Assembly: GCA_002102555.1 (NCBI GenBank)
Contig: MCFL01000016.1
Coordinates: forward strand, 248,001 to 312,000
Direction of reading: 5' to 3'
Source: Catenaria anguillulae PL171
Taxonomy: Eukaryota; Blastocladiomycota; Blastocladiomycetes; Blastocladiales; Catenariaceae
Length of the DNA: 64,000 nt
The notes below the pieces were generated by a model. It saw only the letters and a list, made by a program, of their open reading frames with translations, ran no database searches and was not told where the DNA came from. Of this stretch, positions 24,546 through 35,630 are shown one piece after another (positions within the stretch are counted from its first letter, which is position 1; each line of letters opens with the position of its first letter). Both the position numbers and the translations under genes were made by a program.

Positions 24546-26594
24546 TCACATACGCACGGCAGCCAACTCCCTCACAACCTTTTTGCCCATCTCCCTGACC
24601 TTTTCTTCCCTGCCCATCAACACCTTTGCCGCCTCCAACCCCTTATCCAACGCCTCGCTGCTGCTGGACTGGCCACGCCGGCCAGCAACCGATCCACCGC
24701 CTCGCAAACGGTATCCACGCGCTCGACCGCCAAATCAATCGCCTTATCCACGAGCTGGACAGCACGCACCTGGCCAGGTGTACTTCCCGGCTCCTTGGCC
24801 GCCATACGCATTTGCGCAAGCTGCTTGTTGACGGCCACCAAGTTTGCATCCAAAACCTTGACGGCCAACGCCCTTGCATCCTTCAACGCTTGCGGGTCGC
24901 GCGCCGTTGCCGACACAAACTTGTCCATGGCCGCGCGCAACTTTGCCAAAGCGCGATCGCGCTCATTGAGCAGGCCAACCACACGCTTGATGGGCGCGTC
25001 GCGCTTGACAATGGACAGATCCAAGCCTGCAAGCGCCACGATGCCGGCAACAAGCAGCACGACAAACGAGGTGGCGGCAAGGGGCTTTTGCAAGCGACGC
25101 AGAGGATGCAGCACATACGACACATTGACTTCCTCCCACGCCTCTTCACCCACAACATTGGTGCGACGAATCACGACGGTGGGCCTGCCCGTTGTGTCAA
25201 AGTAGTAGTACGTCATGTCCATGGCCCAGTCGTCGAGGGGCTTGCCTGTGCCAGCATCTTCAACGCGCACATCGTGTGCGCCCTCGGGCAACACCAGTTT
25301 GAACTCGAGGTCGCGGATCGCCACGGTAGGAATGCCTTGCACGATCGGCACACGAACTTGAGACCGTCCGTCGGCCAAGGTGGAGACGGCCTCTGCGCCG
25401 TCCATGGCATACCCGTGGAACCAGTTGTACGTCCATCCACCAACCAGAGGGAACCGTGGCTGCAGCTCGAGCAGGCGCTGGCGCGTTCCGGGCAAGGTGT
25501 AGGTACGCGACGTGGACACGTTGCCGATTTCGTCCTTGAAGTAGATTTCGCGGGCTGTGCGCGGGATGGGCACGGGGAAGCGCGGGATGATGGTAGTTTC
25601 CGACAGTTGCATGTAGGATTGCATGTACTGGAGGCGAGAGAAGTGGCCGTTGAGACTAGATGGTTGATGAATCATGGGTGTGCGGACGTGACGTGAGCAA
25701 TTCAAGGCAATGCGGTCGGTACTGAGTAAAAAAAAAAAACAGGGCATGCAATACGTACCGAGCACCGTCGTGCGTCACCTTGACATGCTCTTCCACTTCG
25801 ATGCTCGCGCCAAACATGCGAACCCACACTTCGCGCTTCCAATCGTCCACCACAAGCCCGACCTTGGGCGAATCGAAATGAACACGAATGGCCTTGCCCT
25901 CTTTTTCAAACTTGCCCGCTTCTGCAGGCCCATAGATGACCAAATCGCCACTTAGTTTTGTGCCAGCCTGCGTCAACTGCGTGTAACTGGTAGGCGTGCG
26001 CGCATTGGGCAACTTGACCTTGATTTGCATGTTGTCCGTCTTGTACGCTGTCGTGCGCGTCGCCGGTGCCGAAGCCGAAGCCGCCCAGGGGTCCACGTAC
26101 ACCATGCGCTGGCGCTCCGTCTGGTCAATGGCCTCGGGCAGGGCGTGCATGGCGTCCATGAAGGCAACCTTGATTTCGACCTTTGTCGATGCGCCTGCAG
26201 CCAGTGGCGTCGGCAACGTGAATGTAAACACTTGGGCTTGCGGCTGCTCTGATTCTTCAATCAGGGTCATGGCGGCCGGATCGCTGCCGCCAGACGATGG
26301 GTACTGGTAGCCGGCAATCCATGCGAGCGAGGAGACGTGCGACAGGGGCACATTGAAGTCGTAGGTAGTGGCCGGGGCCGACGAGTCGGCTGGGTTGGTG
26401 ACGGTGGCGACGAACGAGTCGCGGACCACACGCGAGCCTGCAGATGACAGGTCAATTGTGCGGACCAGGTTGGGTTGGACCAAAGAGGCGGCGGCGGCAC
26501 ATGATGCAATGAGCAGCATGGAAATGAGGCCGAGGACGAGCGCTCGGGCAGGGCGGGCGGCGGCCATTGGCGGGCTGGCATTCGATGAGGTCAT
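24546..26594 (-). CDS. OST1: Ribophorin I, oligosaccharyltransferase subunit OST1
   Basis: Subunit of the ER complex that transfers the glycan from dolichol to Asn of nascent proteins. Exons 26594-25759 and 25655-24546, about 648 residues with one missing base allowed. A cleavable signal peptide (ALVLGLISMLLIASCAAAAS) precedes the lumenal domain. Family motifs include TRTYTLPGTRQRLLELQPRF, PLVGGWTYNWFHGY and YYYFDTTGRPTVVIRRTNVV. One membrane segment lies near the C-terminus (FVVLLVAGIVALAGLDL), followed by a cytosolic helical tail, longer than in yeast Ost1. The frame breaks once near 24673, after which the tail continues as EALDKGLEAAKVLMGREEKV to TGA at 24546-24548. The gene lies inside the spacer of the inverted repeat. 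Confidence 0.9.
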
Positions 26595-27075
26595 GATGGC
26601 GGCGGATCACGGCACGAGCAATTGGAGGCGGCGGAAGGCGATCACGGCAAAAGTGGCAAATGGGGATTTCAGGGCCAGGAGGCTGTGGAGATTACGAGTG
26701 CAAGCGGAATGCTATGGGTCGCCGTCAACAAATCCATGGAAATGCGGTTTCGTTTTACATACTGCGACTCGTATATATACGTAGGCGATGAGTATTGCAA
26801 GCTCAAAAGTGGGCGTCCGATCGCTTTTGGCCAGTTTCAGCACCGACGTGCTGAGCTCGATCACCCTTCATCGCTGCACTCATCGCGCTGACTTGGCCCA
26901 AGAGTCGCCAGGTGGACAACAAGAGGAGAATTGGCGGATGGTGACATGGAATCATGTAACACCAAATTCCTGCCCAACGTATGTACCCACGACTGACCGA
27001 CGCCCGTGGATACTGCTCGCTGCTCATCGTGAGATTTCTCTTCTTCTCATTTCGCATGATGGAGCGAGCACTCGC
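26595..27075. other. OST1 promoter region
   Basis: Upstream of OST1, up to the start of the right arm. A TATATATA-like stretch occurs near 26772-26780. No gene supported. Confidence 0.4.
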
Positions 27076-27608
27076 CAAAACTGGAACAGTCAGACATTAC
27101 CTCGATACAGTCTAGGCTCAGGACAAAAACATCTTGTTTGCATTTTTATATTATACTTGCGGGTATGTGTACGAGTAATGCCAGGAAATGACCCAACCAC
27201 GCACACTACACAAACACAATGTCAGGAATGTTAGTATGGTCCGTGAGATCGTGAGATCGAGTTTTGAAATGGATTGAAAAGGTGAAGGGCAGTAGATGGA
27301 AATGGAAAGGAGGAGTGAGCTCGGGGAAGGAAGCGATGAAATGTATCCAGCCTAATCGCCATTCTCAGAAACACAACCAATAACCAGAGGTCTACTATGG
27401 CGGTAGTTCCGGGCCGTAATGAAGCTGCTCCCGCAGGGCATCAATCATCAGGCATGCTATGGAACCTCACAAAGGAGGTAATCAAGACGACGAAACGTCA
27501 ATTGGTCGTAGAGCAGAAACCTGTCACGGAAGCCAACATGGGGAAAGTGCTCTCGCGCCAGCCGGCAAAGTGACACCAGGCGACGACAGGCGGTACATTT
27601 CGGTCAAG
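27076..27608 (-). repeat. Inverted repeat, right arm, conserved block C
   Basis: Reverse complement of block C at 23152-23707, with scattered differences and small gaps. Unlike the left arm, its outer end is not joined to a WW-gene fragment. Confidence 0.85.
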
Positions 27609-28189
27609 TAATAAGGAAGAAAAAAATGAAAATGAAAATGAAAAAGGTGCACAGTCCAAATCGCGGTTGAAGTGGACGAGAAAGTGACGACAGATGCGCG
27701 GACATGGGCCACGTTGGGTTGTGTGAGTGTGGACTGAGTTGAAGGGGATGGTTGACTGATTGCAAATAGTACCGTGAGAAACTAACGAGTGTTAACATGG
27801 CTTGCTTATGCGATACAGCAGATGCCCTGGCATGTGATAGGATGGAGTCAAAATGCTTCTCTGTTTGCACCTCCCACAGCAGACGAGACTCTGAACGCGT
27901 CACATCCGCACTTGAATGTCAGTGAGCTGTATCTTGAACGCATCATGACAGACTATACACCGATGAAGAATTGTAGATGATGAACTCAGTTCAAGCTTAA
28001 ACCTTCATCATAAACACAAGGCAATCGTCGAATACAGCGCCCAAGCATCGGCACATTTGCGCTGCACTGAATCTTCGCTGTGTCCATTCAAGTCCAACTC
28101 GGACGACCTGACAGCGACAGTCAGCAAGGCAACATCTGTTCCCTAGTTACAGCTCGTCGTTGCACAGTTCCCTTCATTCTCGCTTGATC
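27609..28189. other. Upstream region of the right arm gene
   Basis: Presumed promoter of the right arm gene. No gene supported. Confidence 0.3.
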
Positions 28190-29733
28190 ATGAAACCTCA
28201 GCACCTCCAGGGCGCAAGCGGCAATCGGGATGGCAAGCAGAAACACAAGCAAGTAGGCAGCCGACACAAGCGGAGGGCGAGTCAAGAACTTGATGACATG
28301 GATCAAAAGCGCCAAGCGCAGGTGCGGACGGTGCATGGTTTATGGGATTGCATCATGGAAGACTCATGCTCTCATATCGCATCCACAGGACTTGAAATCG
28401 GAGCCGACTACTTCAGCATTGTTGTCCACTGCTCATCAGAAGTTGTCATTGTCCGCATCCGCAAGCTCGGAGCTACAAAGTGATTTCGCATCAGATTCAT
28501 TGCCTATTACACCGTCTCCGACAAGCAATTCGTCCCAGCTCGGACTTGCAACGCCTACAATTTCATTTACTGCGAGCGAACTGATTCACGGTTCGCAATT
28601 GCTTGAGAATGCTGTTCATGCCCACGAAACAGCGTCAAAAGGTTCGGTAGTATCGCAAATCACAAGCCCATTGGCTTCAAACTTGACCTCAAGTACGCAT
28701 ACAACACGGCTACTCGGTGTCTATGCCGGCCGGGCGCTCGACTCTCTTGAGCGTGAATCCGCTGGCCAGTTGGCGTTAGATCAACAAGCCTCGTCGCTGT
28801 ATCCATTCTTCCACAATCTGTTCCTGCGGACCAACGCGTCCGATCGCGCGACCAAGCTCGCAGTTTTGCGTCAAATCTTTGCCCGGATCATCAAGCAGCA
28901 GAAGCATGCTCAAAGTGCTTCCGGTCGTCACTCTGCCACCCTTACTCGCACGCCGGTTCCTCTTGTCGCCCAGGATGGTGGTGCTCTTGAAAAGTCAACG
29001 TCACGGTGGGCTACCGTGCCACACTCGACGACAACTCACCACCCGCACGGTCCCTTTCACGTGCACTTCCTCCGCGCCCCTTTACGACGATACGTGGGGC
29101 GGATATGACTCTGGCAGCCGCAAGAAGCCACGGTCCGCCGTGTTTGTTTCGCGCGGCGCCGTGTGCGATCTCTTTGCCACTGGGAAGGACGGACGGACGT
29201 TGCCCGAGTACTGGGCCAAGCGCAGCGTTGGCAAGCACCCACGTCTGAAGTCGCCGGACCCCAAAGTCGCCCAAGCATTGGCGCAACTGGTCGACTTTGC
29301 CGACCTCACGAGCAAAGTGTGGTTGTACGCCGTTCAGATGGTCGGCTACATGCTCGATCATCCCACGCCAACGTCTGCTGTGTTTGCCCGCGACGTAGCC
29401 GTTGTCGCGCGCATTCGCGACAATTCCGGGTATTTTGACGCTGTACCGGAAGCGTCGCGTCAAGCCAGCCGCGCCAAGTGCGTGTTTGCGGATTGCGCGC
29501 TGGTTCTGGCCCAGAGGGACGAGACGCTTGCCGTCCGCGTGGTGACTCGCACAGTGGTGAATTCGGTGTGTGGGTTGTCAGTCACCAACGACGGGCAAGT
29601 GGTGTTTGCTCGTGACGGTGTTTCTTCATGGAGTGAACTTGTTGGCGAGCTGAGGTTGCGCTTGAATGCCGAGCAGTCGGGCATTGAGGTTGATGGCTTG
29701 GCTGCTGTTGCCGATGTGCGAGACAATGAGTAA
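28190..29733 (+). CDS. Unrecognised arm gene, right copy
   Basis: From ATG 28190 (MKPQHLQGASGNRDGKQKHK) to TAA at 29731-29733, about 515 residues. The N-terminus is basic and polar. The middle carries TTRLLGVYAGRALDSLERES and LAVLRQIFARIIKQQ, and the C-terminal half YDDTWGGYDSGSRKKPRSAV, LPEYWAKRSVGKHPRLKSPD, VWLYAVQMVGYMLDHPTPTS and VSSWSELVGELRLRLNAEQS. Frame changes occur near 28330 and 29010-29030 in the direction of missing bases; the last 680 bases are fully open. I know no family with this pattern. It is the better preserved of the two outward-facing copies. Confidence 0.55.
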
Positions 29734-29847
29734 GGCCGGTCGTCCGCGATTGTACTTGTGCTGCTGCTTCCCCCCCCCCCCCCCTCCATTGTATATTACA
29801 TGTATCTCCCCGCTCCACTCGTTTCGTATGAAGGTGGTGTGCACCTT
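29023..29847 (+). repeat. Inverted repeat, right arm, conserved block A
   Basis: Reverse complement of 20903-21721 with very few differences, several of them single C or G bases. Contains a C15 run at 29770-29784. The two arms face each other across about 7.3 kb. Confidence 0.9.
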
Positions 29848-29924
29848 GACTCTTTTTCGACAGGCCCAATGTGGTATCTTGTCTGGCTTTCCCTTTCTAT
29901 ACAGCTCATCAGTCGTGACGCCGA

Positions 29925-30202
29925 TTGTACCGAGGACGACGAGGTATCGCAGCAGCTGACGGGCGTCACGGAGCATTCAGGGCGTGGTTGCTCTCAGGAT
30001 TGTCCTTGGCTGATGGTTGCGACGAGCTGCTTGCTTGCCCATCTCGCACATTTACGACCATATCTCGCGTTCCAAGAAGCTGCCGCCGCTCGTTGGGGCT
30101 TGCACCCATCTGTTCTTTTGTGTGCATCAGATTCCAGCTCGTCGTCCGACCCGAGTGACAATGACAATGTTGATGCGTCTACTCCACCAGTCTCTTCGTT
30201 AA
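29925..30202 (+). CDS. Candidate coding fragment, unrecognised
   Basis: Plus-strand protein-like signal (RAWLLSGLSLADGCDELLAC, then CPSRTFTTISR) that passes by one missing base into KKLPPLVGACTHLFFCVHQI and ends at a stop near 30202. No start or domain identified. It may be the 3' end of a gene truncated by the segmental duplication. Confidence 0.22.
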
Positions 30203-30733
30203 TTGACTTCTCCCTCGTTGACTGCCTCAGGGAGACTTGTACATTGTGAGGTTGCTGGTGTAGGCCGATAGTAGTCGCGCGAACGACTCGAGTGACTCAG
30301 GCGAAACCAGGGATGTTGGCAGATGGGGGAAGGAAGCCAAGTCAGGAGCTTGAAAGCAACACGGCCCCGTTTGTTACTGAACTGGTGAACATGAGACATG
30401 ACAAAGATGATGAATGATCAGAGACAACCTGAAACAGGGGTGCCTCTGGTCACGCAAGTTAACTTTGCTGTGGCCACGGCCAGCCAACTGGCTCGTCGCA
30501 GGCCAGCCGTCGCCGATGCGGTCATGCGGTGAATTGCTTGCCTGCTATGAACCGACACTCAATGAAAAAATGGAATTGTAGAGTCACACCGTCGATTCCG
30601 CAAGCGAAGCACGGAACCCGATGGCTCGGGCACAAGTCTCTTCTGCCATACATACAAATGGCGTGCAGTCCCAACGTCTTTTGAGTTGCGCCAACAAGAT
30701 TCATAGACGCAAGACGAATCAAAAGCCATCATC
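30203..30733. other. Intergenic spacer
   Basis: Upstream flank of the long gene at 30.7 kb. No gene or repeat recognised. Confidence 0.4.
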
Positions 30734-33700
30734 ATGACGCCCGATCCGTCACCCGCTGTCCCGGCGATCGTGCCGCCCACATATCCCGGCGGCCTCAACG
30801 ACAAACCGCTGCCGCCACCGCCGCCTCGCCGGTCCAGCCTCAGCAGCCGATCATTTGTCCTCTCCACCGCCTCACCAGGCTCTTCGACGGCGGCATCGTC
30901 CTCGTCATCGTCTCCTTCAACATCCGCTCCTCCATCGCCCGCCGCTCCACTGCCAGCCAATGTCGATGTCCCTGCTGTCGCAGCAGTGTCCGTCACACCG
31001 CTGCCCGCAGAGGCGGACATGGTCCATCCGGTCGAGACGGAAAGCAAGATCGAGAATGGTTTGGCCAAAGCGACCGAGTTGTACGACAAGGCCACGGCAA
31101 TCGCCGAGCAGGTTGACACCATTTCATCCAACCTGGGCGGGGCAAAGCTCGTGGCCGAGTTTCTCGAGTCGGTCGTGTCATCGTTGCCCATGGGTGGTGT
31201 CGTGTGCAAGTGTTTCTCGGTGCGCATGCATTTTGTTTCTCCTACCTTCTCGCGAGCGTTGCATTTCACTGATCCACTCCATCCGGTGACTTTACACGCA
31301 AAACAGATCATGTACGAAGCCCAGCAAACCGCATCCGCCAATGCCGATCTTGCCTCGACCTTGTTCGACCGTGTCACATTTGTCCTCAATACGCTTCGAA
31401 CTCTCTACACCATTGGCAAATGGCAAGTCTCGACGGCTCCGCAAGTCCTGACCACCATCTCGACTGTTATTCAAGACGCGGCCAAATTCTTCCAAGCGTA
31501 CCGAGCCAAATCCTGGTTTCAGAAGCGGTTCTACGGGTCCGACATCCGCAACACCTTCACCTCGCTTGACACGCGCTTGTCCGCGGCCCTCTCTGACCTG
31601 CAACTCGTGCTTCAAATCGAGACGGTTGCCCGGCTCGACCCGCCCGCGCCGTCGCAACTCGCGTCGCGCGAAGATGTGGTGGCCGACCGGTTCATCGCCA
31701 CCCACGGTGGCGCAAAGGCCGTGCAAGCCAACCCGGAGCTCGTCAAGCAACTGGCCGCCGCAGTCGGCACCGAGTTTTCCCCCAAGCTCATGGCCGACAT
31801 TTCGCTCGAATTTGACCAGCTCGAGGCACAGCTCACGGCCGGGTTTCAAAAGACGCTGGATGCAATTGCGGATGTCAGCAGGCAGGTTGCGCAGGTGCAG
31901 GGCGGTGTGGACGAGCTCAAGCGCCGCAACCGCACGTACATGGATATCAAGTGTGCCGAGTTGCGCGACCTGTGGGCGGGCGCTGGGTGGGGGCTGAGGG
32001 TGGATAAGGATTTGTTTGCCGAGACGCTGGTGGCGCAGGTCCGGGCGAGCATTAAGGCGGGCGAGTTGGAGGAACAGTTTGAAGGGTGGGACGATTATAC
32101 CATGGACACGGCGGTCGATTATTGGATCACGTCTATGTCGTACTTGGATTTTGATGGGGTACTGGCGGCTGCTGACTTCACCTCGGTCCATCGACAATCT
32201 AGAAGGCTAACCAGATGTTGATGTAGACATCCGAAGTGTCCGTGGAAGAGCTCAACTCGGGCTTCCCGTTCGACTTGCCGCTCAAGGACTACTTTATGTT
32301 GTGCACATTCTACATGGACAGCTACTCGCGGGAAGCGTACGTCCGTTCCCATGTCTTATGCGTGTTCCACTGACCGACCAAACAGCCGATCAACTCACCT
32401 TGCTCCTCTGCTTGCTGTATATTAGCATCGAATCGCCCGTCTCGACCATTCGCTCGGCCATCCACCTGATCCTGACCATGCCGCCCGCCACGCCTTTTCC
32501 ACGTTTTTGCACCAACTCGTCCCGCACCTGCGGTCGCTGGCCGACTATTGCATCATGCACATGGACTCGCACATGCGCGAGCTCGACGAGGATCTCTATG
32601 AGGCGTGCGTCCAGTATGCCAACGAGCGCCTTGAGCGCGAATGTGAAAAGAATTGGGCGGGCAAAGAGGAAGAGTTTCAAGAGTCCAAGGACGATTTCAC
32701 CAATTATTTCACGTCAAGTGCGACCAATTGGATTGATTGGGGGTTGGGCGATGTGATTGATGAGTTGACTGAGATTGTCAATCAGTTGACGGGGAGGGAG
32801 GACGAGGAAGACGAGTCGGACGAAGAGGAAGAAGAGGGTCCGATGAAGAGGGGTCCGATGAAGAGAAGTCGGATGACGAGGAAGAGCAAGACGAGGAGGT
32901 GGGGGAGAGGCCGAGTCGCCAGCCCAAGGCACGACCGACGAGTCGGAGGAATCGACGGCGCCAGTTGAGGTAGTTGACGAGGAAGATGCTCAAAAAGACG
33001 CGGACGAGTACGAGGACGTCACTGAGGATGAGAATGACGACGAAGACGAATCGTACGTGGGCGAAAAGAAGGCTGTTACGTGGGATCGGCTCAAGCAGTG
33101 CGTCCTCAACCTGCGCTCATTGACACTCAAGTTTGACGAAAAGGTGGTGACACGCTTTGGTGACACTGCCGCCGAGGGCGAGTCTTGGTATGGGTATCTC
33201 GCCACGTTGGGATCCGACGACTGGACCTATCGCGGTACGTCAACCTCTTCCTTGTATCCTCCCATCTGCATGTCCTCACAAGCCCTTGACTCACGATTGA
33301 TCGATCCACCACAGTTGACTTTTGCAATGCCGACTTCAACGTCCCTTTTGCCCTCGCCTCGTGGATGCCGCTCATCAAAAACGCTGGCCCGCCCGAAAAT
33401 GCTATCGTTGGCGGCGTGCTCAATGGCGAGCCCATTTACGTTGCCCGCGCTCACGTCCTGCGCGGAATCGCGACCGATGTGGTGCCCACGTTTGCGTACA
33501 AGGACGGCAAGTCGGGCGAGTGGATCGCCCATGCATCGTGCAAAGGCGTGCATGCGGCGCGCAAAATTGAATGGCTTGTCCGCGGGCGCAACGTGCATGT
33601 GCCGTCGACGGTCGAGGAGCCGGCGAATCGGGTGCTCGAGTGGCACAAGACGACGCTCCAGGAGGCCCCACATCCGCTTGCTGGCTCGGTACGTTTTCGC

Positions 33701-34682
33701 ACTTGATGCAACTTGGTGTGACTGGAGACCTGTGCTGACCCTCGGAATCGCATAGGCTGGTCTCGAGTACTTGTCGCACGAGACTTGGGTCGTCCGCTAC
33801 CGCTTTTCTCCCACCACCATTCTTCCCGGCAAGCTCGTCGTTGTCCGCGGCGAACTGCATGCTTCGTTTGCATACCCTCAACCCGATGGATCTGTCCACG
33901 AGTACTCCACCTTTGTCTTTGCTGAGCAAGAATCATCCACCCGCAAGCACCTGCCCCGCACCATTGAACTCGAGATCCTCATGGGCGTCAAGCAGAACGT
34001 TGCCTTCTTTGACTTGTTTGACTGGCTCACGCCGGAGCAGGTGCGACGGACCAAGCAGTACAAGCCCGTGATTCTCGGCGGATCCTCGTCTCAGCCCGTG
34101 CATTTGTCGTGGCTGGTGGCCGGCCACGGCGTGCGAACGGGAGTTGTGGTCAACGGCGAGGACTTTGCACTGTACGGCCCGCGGCCGATTCGCGACCGCA
34201 CCAGCACGCTCACGTACCGCGTGTTGGTGGCCCGAGCGTGGGCTCGCGACGAAAAGCGCAAATCCACCATCTTGCTTGAACCGTCGGTTTACAACCCCCA
34301 CGATCAGCTGCGCTGGCGGCCATACAATCCCGACAACAAGTCCGCCGACAAGGCAAAGAGCTACGAGCGGATGGTCAACATTGGTGGACGGTTGCGTGCG
34401 GATACCTTTATTGTGCGCCGCATGATTCATAAGGGTGTCGAGGGTAAGCCCGAATTGGGCCAGCAGTCGTTTTGCGTTGGCCAGCTGCTCGTGTCGGACG
34501 GCGACCCAGTGTGTGCGCTGACGTTTGACGACGGCAGCCACCCGACATATGTGGAAAAGCTTGAGGTGCTGACGTATAGCTTGGCCTCGTACGAGCACAC
34601 ATTTGATTCATGCCCGAACGACGACGAGTTGAGCCACTTGTACTGGTACAAGGATGGGGTCGAGATGAGGATGGGGTCATGA
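30734..34682 (+). CDS. Helical-bundle plus DM9-domain protein
   Basis: Exons 30734-32158, 32227-32336, 32426-33234, 33315-33688 and 33756-34682, about 1,215 residues. A Ser/Pro-rich leader precedes an all-helical region. That region includes FFQAYRAKSWFQKRFYGSDI and TRLSAALSDLQLVLQI, and resembles the N-terminal four-helix bundles of MLKL-like and fungal HeLo-like proteins. A second helical region (DLYEACVQYANERLERECEK) and a long Asp/Glu-rich linker follow. The C-terminal part has a DM9/DUF3421-like segment: NAIVGGVLNGEPIYVARAHV, then GEWIAHASCKGVHAARKIEW. An 87-nt stretch at 31219-31305 has donor, branch and CAG and may be an in-frame intron. Three single-base losses fall near 32470, 32848 and 32915. 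Both domain names rest on visual similarity only. The two halves could be separate genes, but introns and linker favour one. Confidence 0.55.
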
Positions 34683-35630
34683 CGGGTAACCACTTGATGC
34701 ACTTGTCGCCGCCGCAGCACAACTAGCAGCAGACTGACAGGGGTATCGAATTGTGCGGTTGAAGGTTGCTTGTTGCTTTTTCGTCAAACTGTTTGCTCAA
34801 TGTACATTTCGATTGCATCGTCTCCAGGCTCGGTAGTAAGTTGAATCTGGCTTGCGTGTTCTTCGTTCCCACATCACGCGACCCGACATCGTTAAGGTTC
34901 GATCACTGCCAATACGGGCTACACATAATAGAATGCGGAGTAAATTCCGCATATATTGTAGCAGAAGTACGCATGCATACGTGAGCCCGATCACCGCAAC
35001 CAATCGGCAGCGGATTTGCAGGGACAGTTAACCTTTCTCCCACAGGAATACTTCCAAGTGACCAGGTTGGCATTCAAATACTGGAGCTTCGTCCCACGGG
35101 CCTACGGCCTAGCGCTCGTGACCAGTGCGTCAGTCAGCTCTCGGCAAGTTTGTACTCGTCCCGAAGACAATGAACACTGAGCACTTGGCCAATACCCATC
35201 CTATCCTGTCACCTCCATAAAAGACTTCGAAACCTCAACCGTCCAAGACTGTACGTCCATTATATGGCTCTTCAGCTGCGCCGATCTCCGCACTCCTCAC
35301 GTCGACTCGGACGGAACGTGTCCTTCTTGCTACTCACGCTCGGCGCCGTACATGTACTGTGAATTCTCACCATATGCTAGCGTGAAATCGCTGTACCACT
35401 GTCTCCAGACCAATCCAACTCTCAACTCTCGTTTTTAACTATCACCTGCACCCGATTGCAATTGCGGTCAGCTTCAAACCAGCCGATCGAACGCGTCACG
35501 CACTCGGCAATCCATGCGACACCCTGCTGCCACCACGCCGAATCATCATCATCAATCATCAATTCAAGTATTTCTCGCTTTAAGACCAAAGAAGACGACC
35601 ACCTCATCCATACCATCAGTATCGGCAACA
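34683..35630. other. Intergenic, no supported gene
   Basis: About 950 bases between two plus-strand genes, presumably including the histidine-kinase promoter. A TAAAAG element lies near 35217. No gene or repeat recognised. Confidence 0.45.

Noticed and set aside
24626-25696. 356-codon plus frame
   Set aside because: Antisense to OST1 exon 2, whose family motifs are clear on the minus strand.
20903-29847. Transposon with terminal inverted repeats
   Set aside because: The arms are long, carry paralogous genes, and enclose the housekeeping gene OST1; no transposase, integrase or target-site duplication was found.
31292-32197. 301-codon minus frame
   Set aside because: Antisense to the helical region of the DM9 gene; no recognisable domain.
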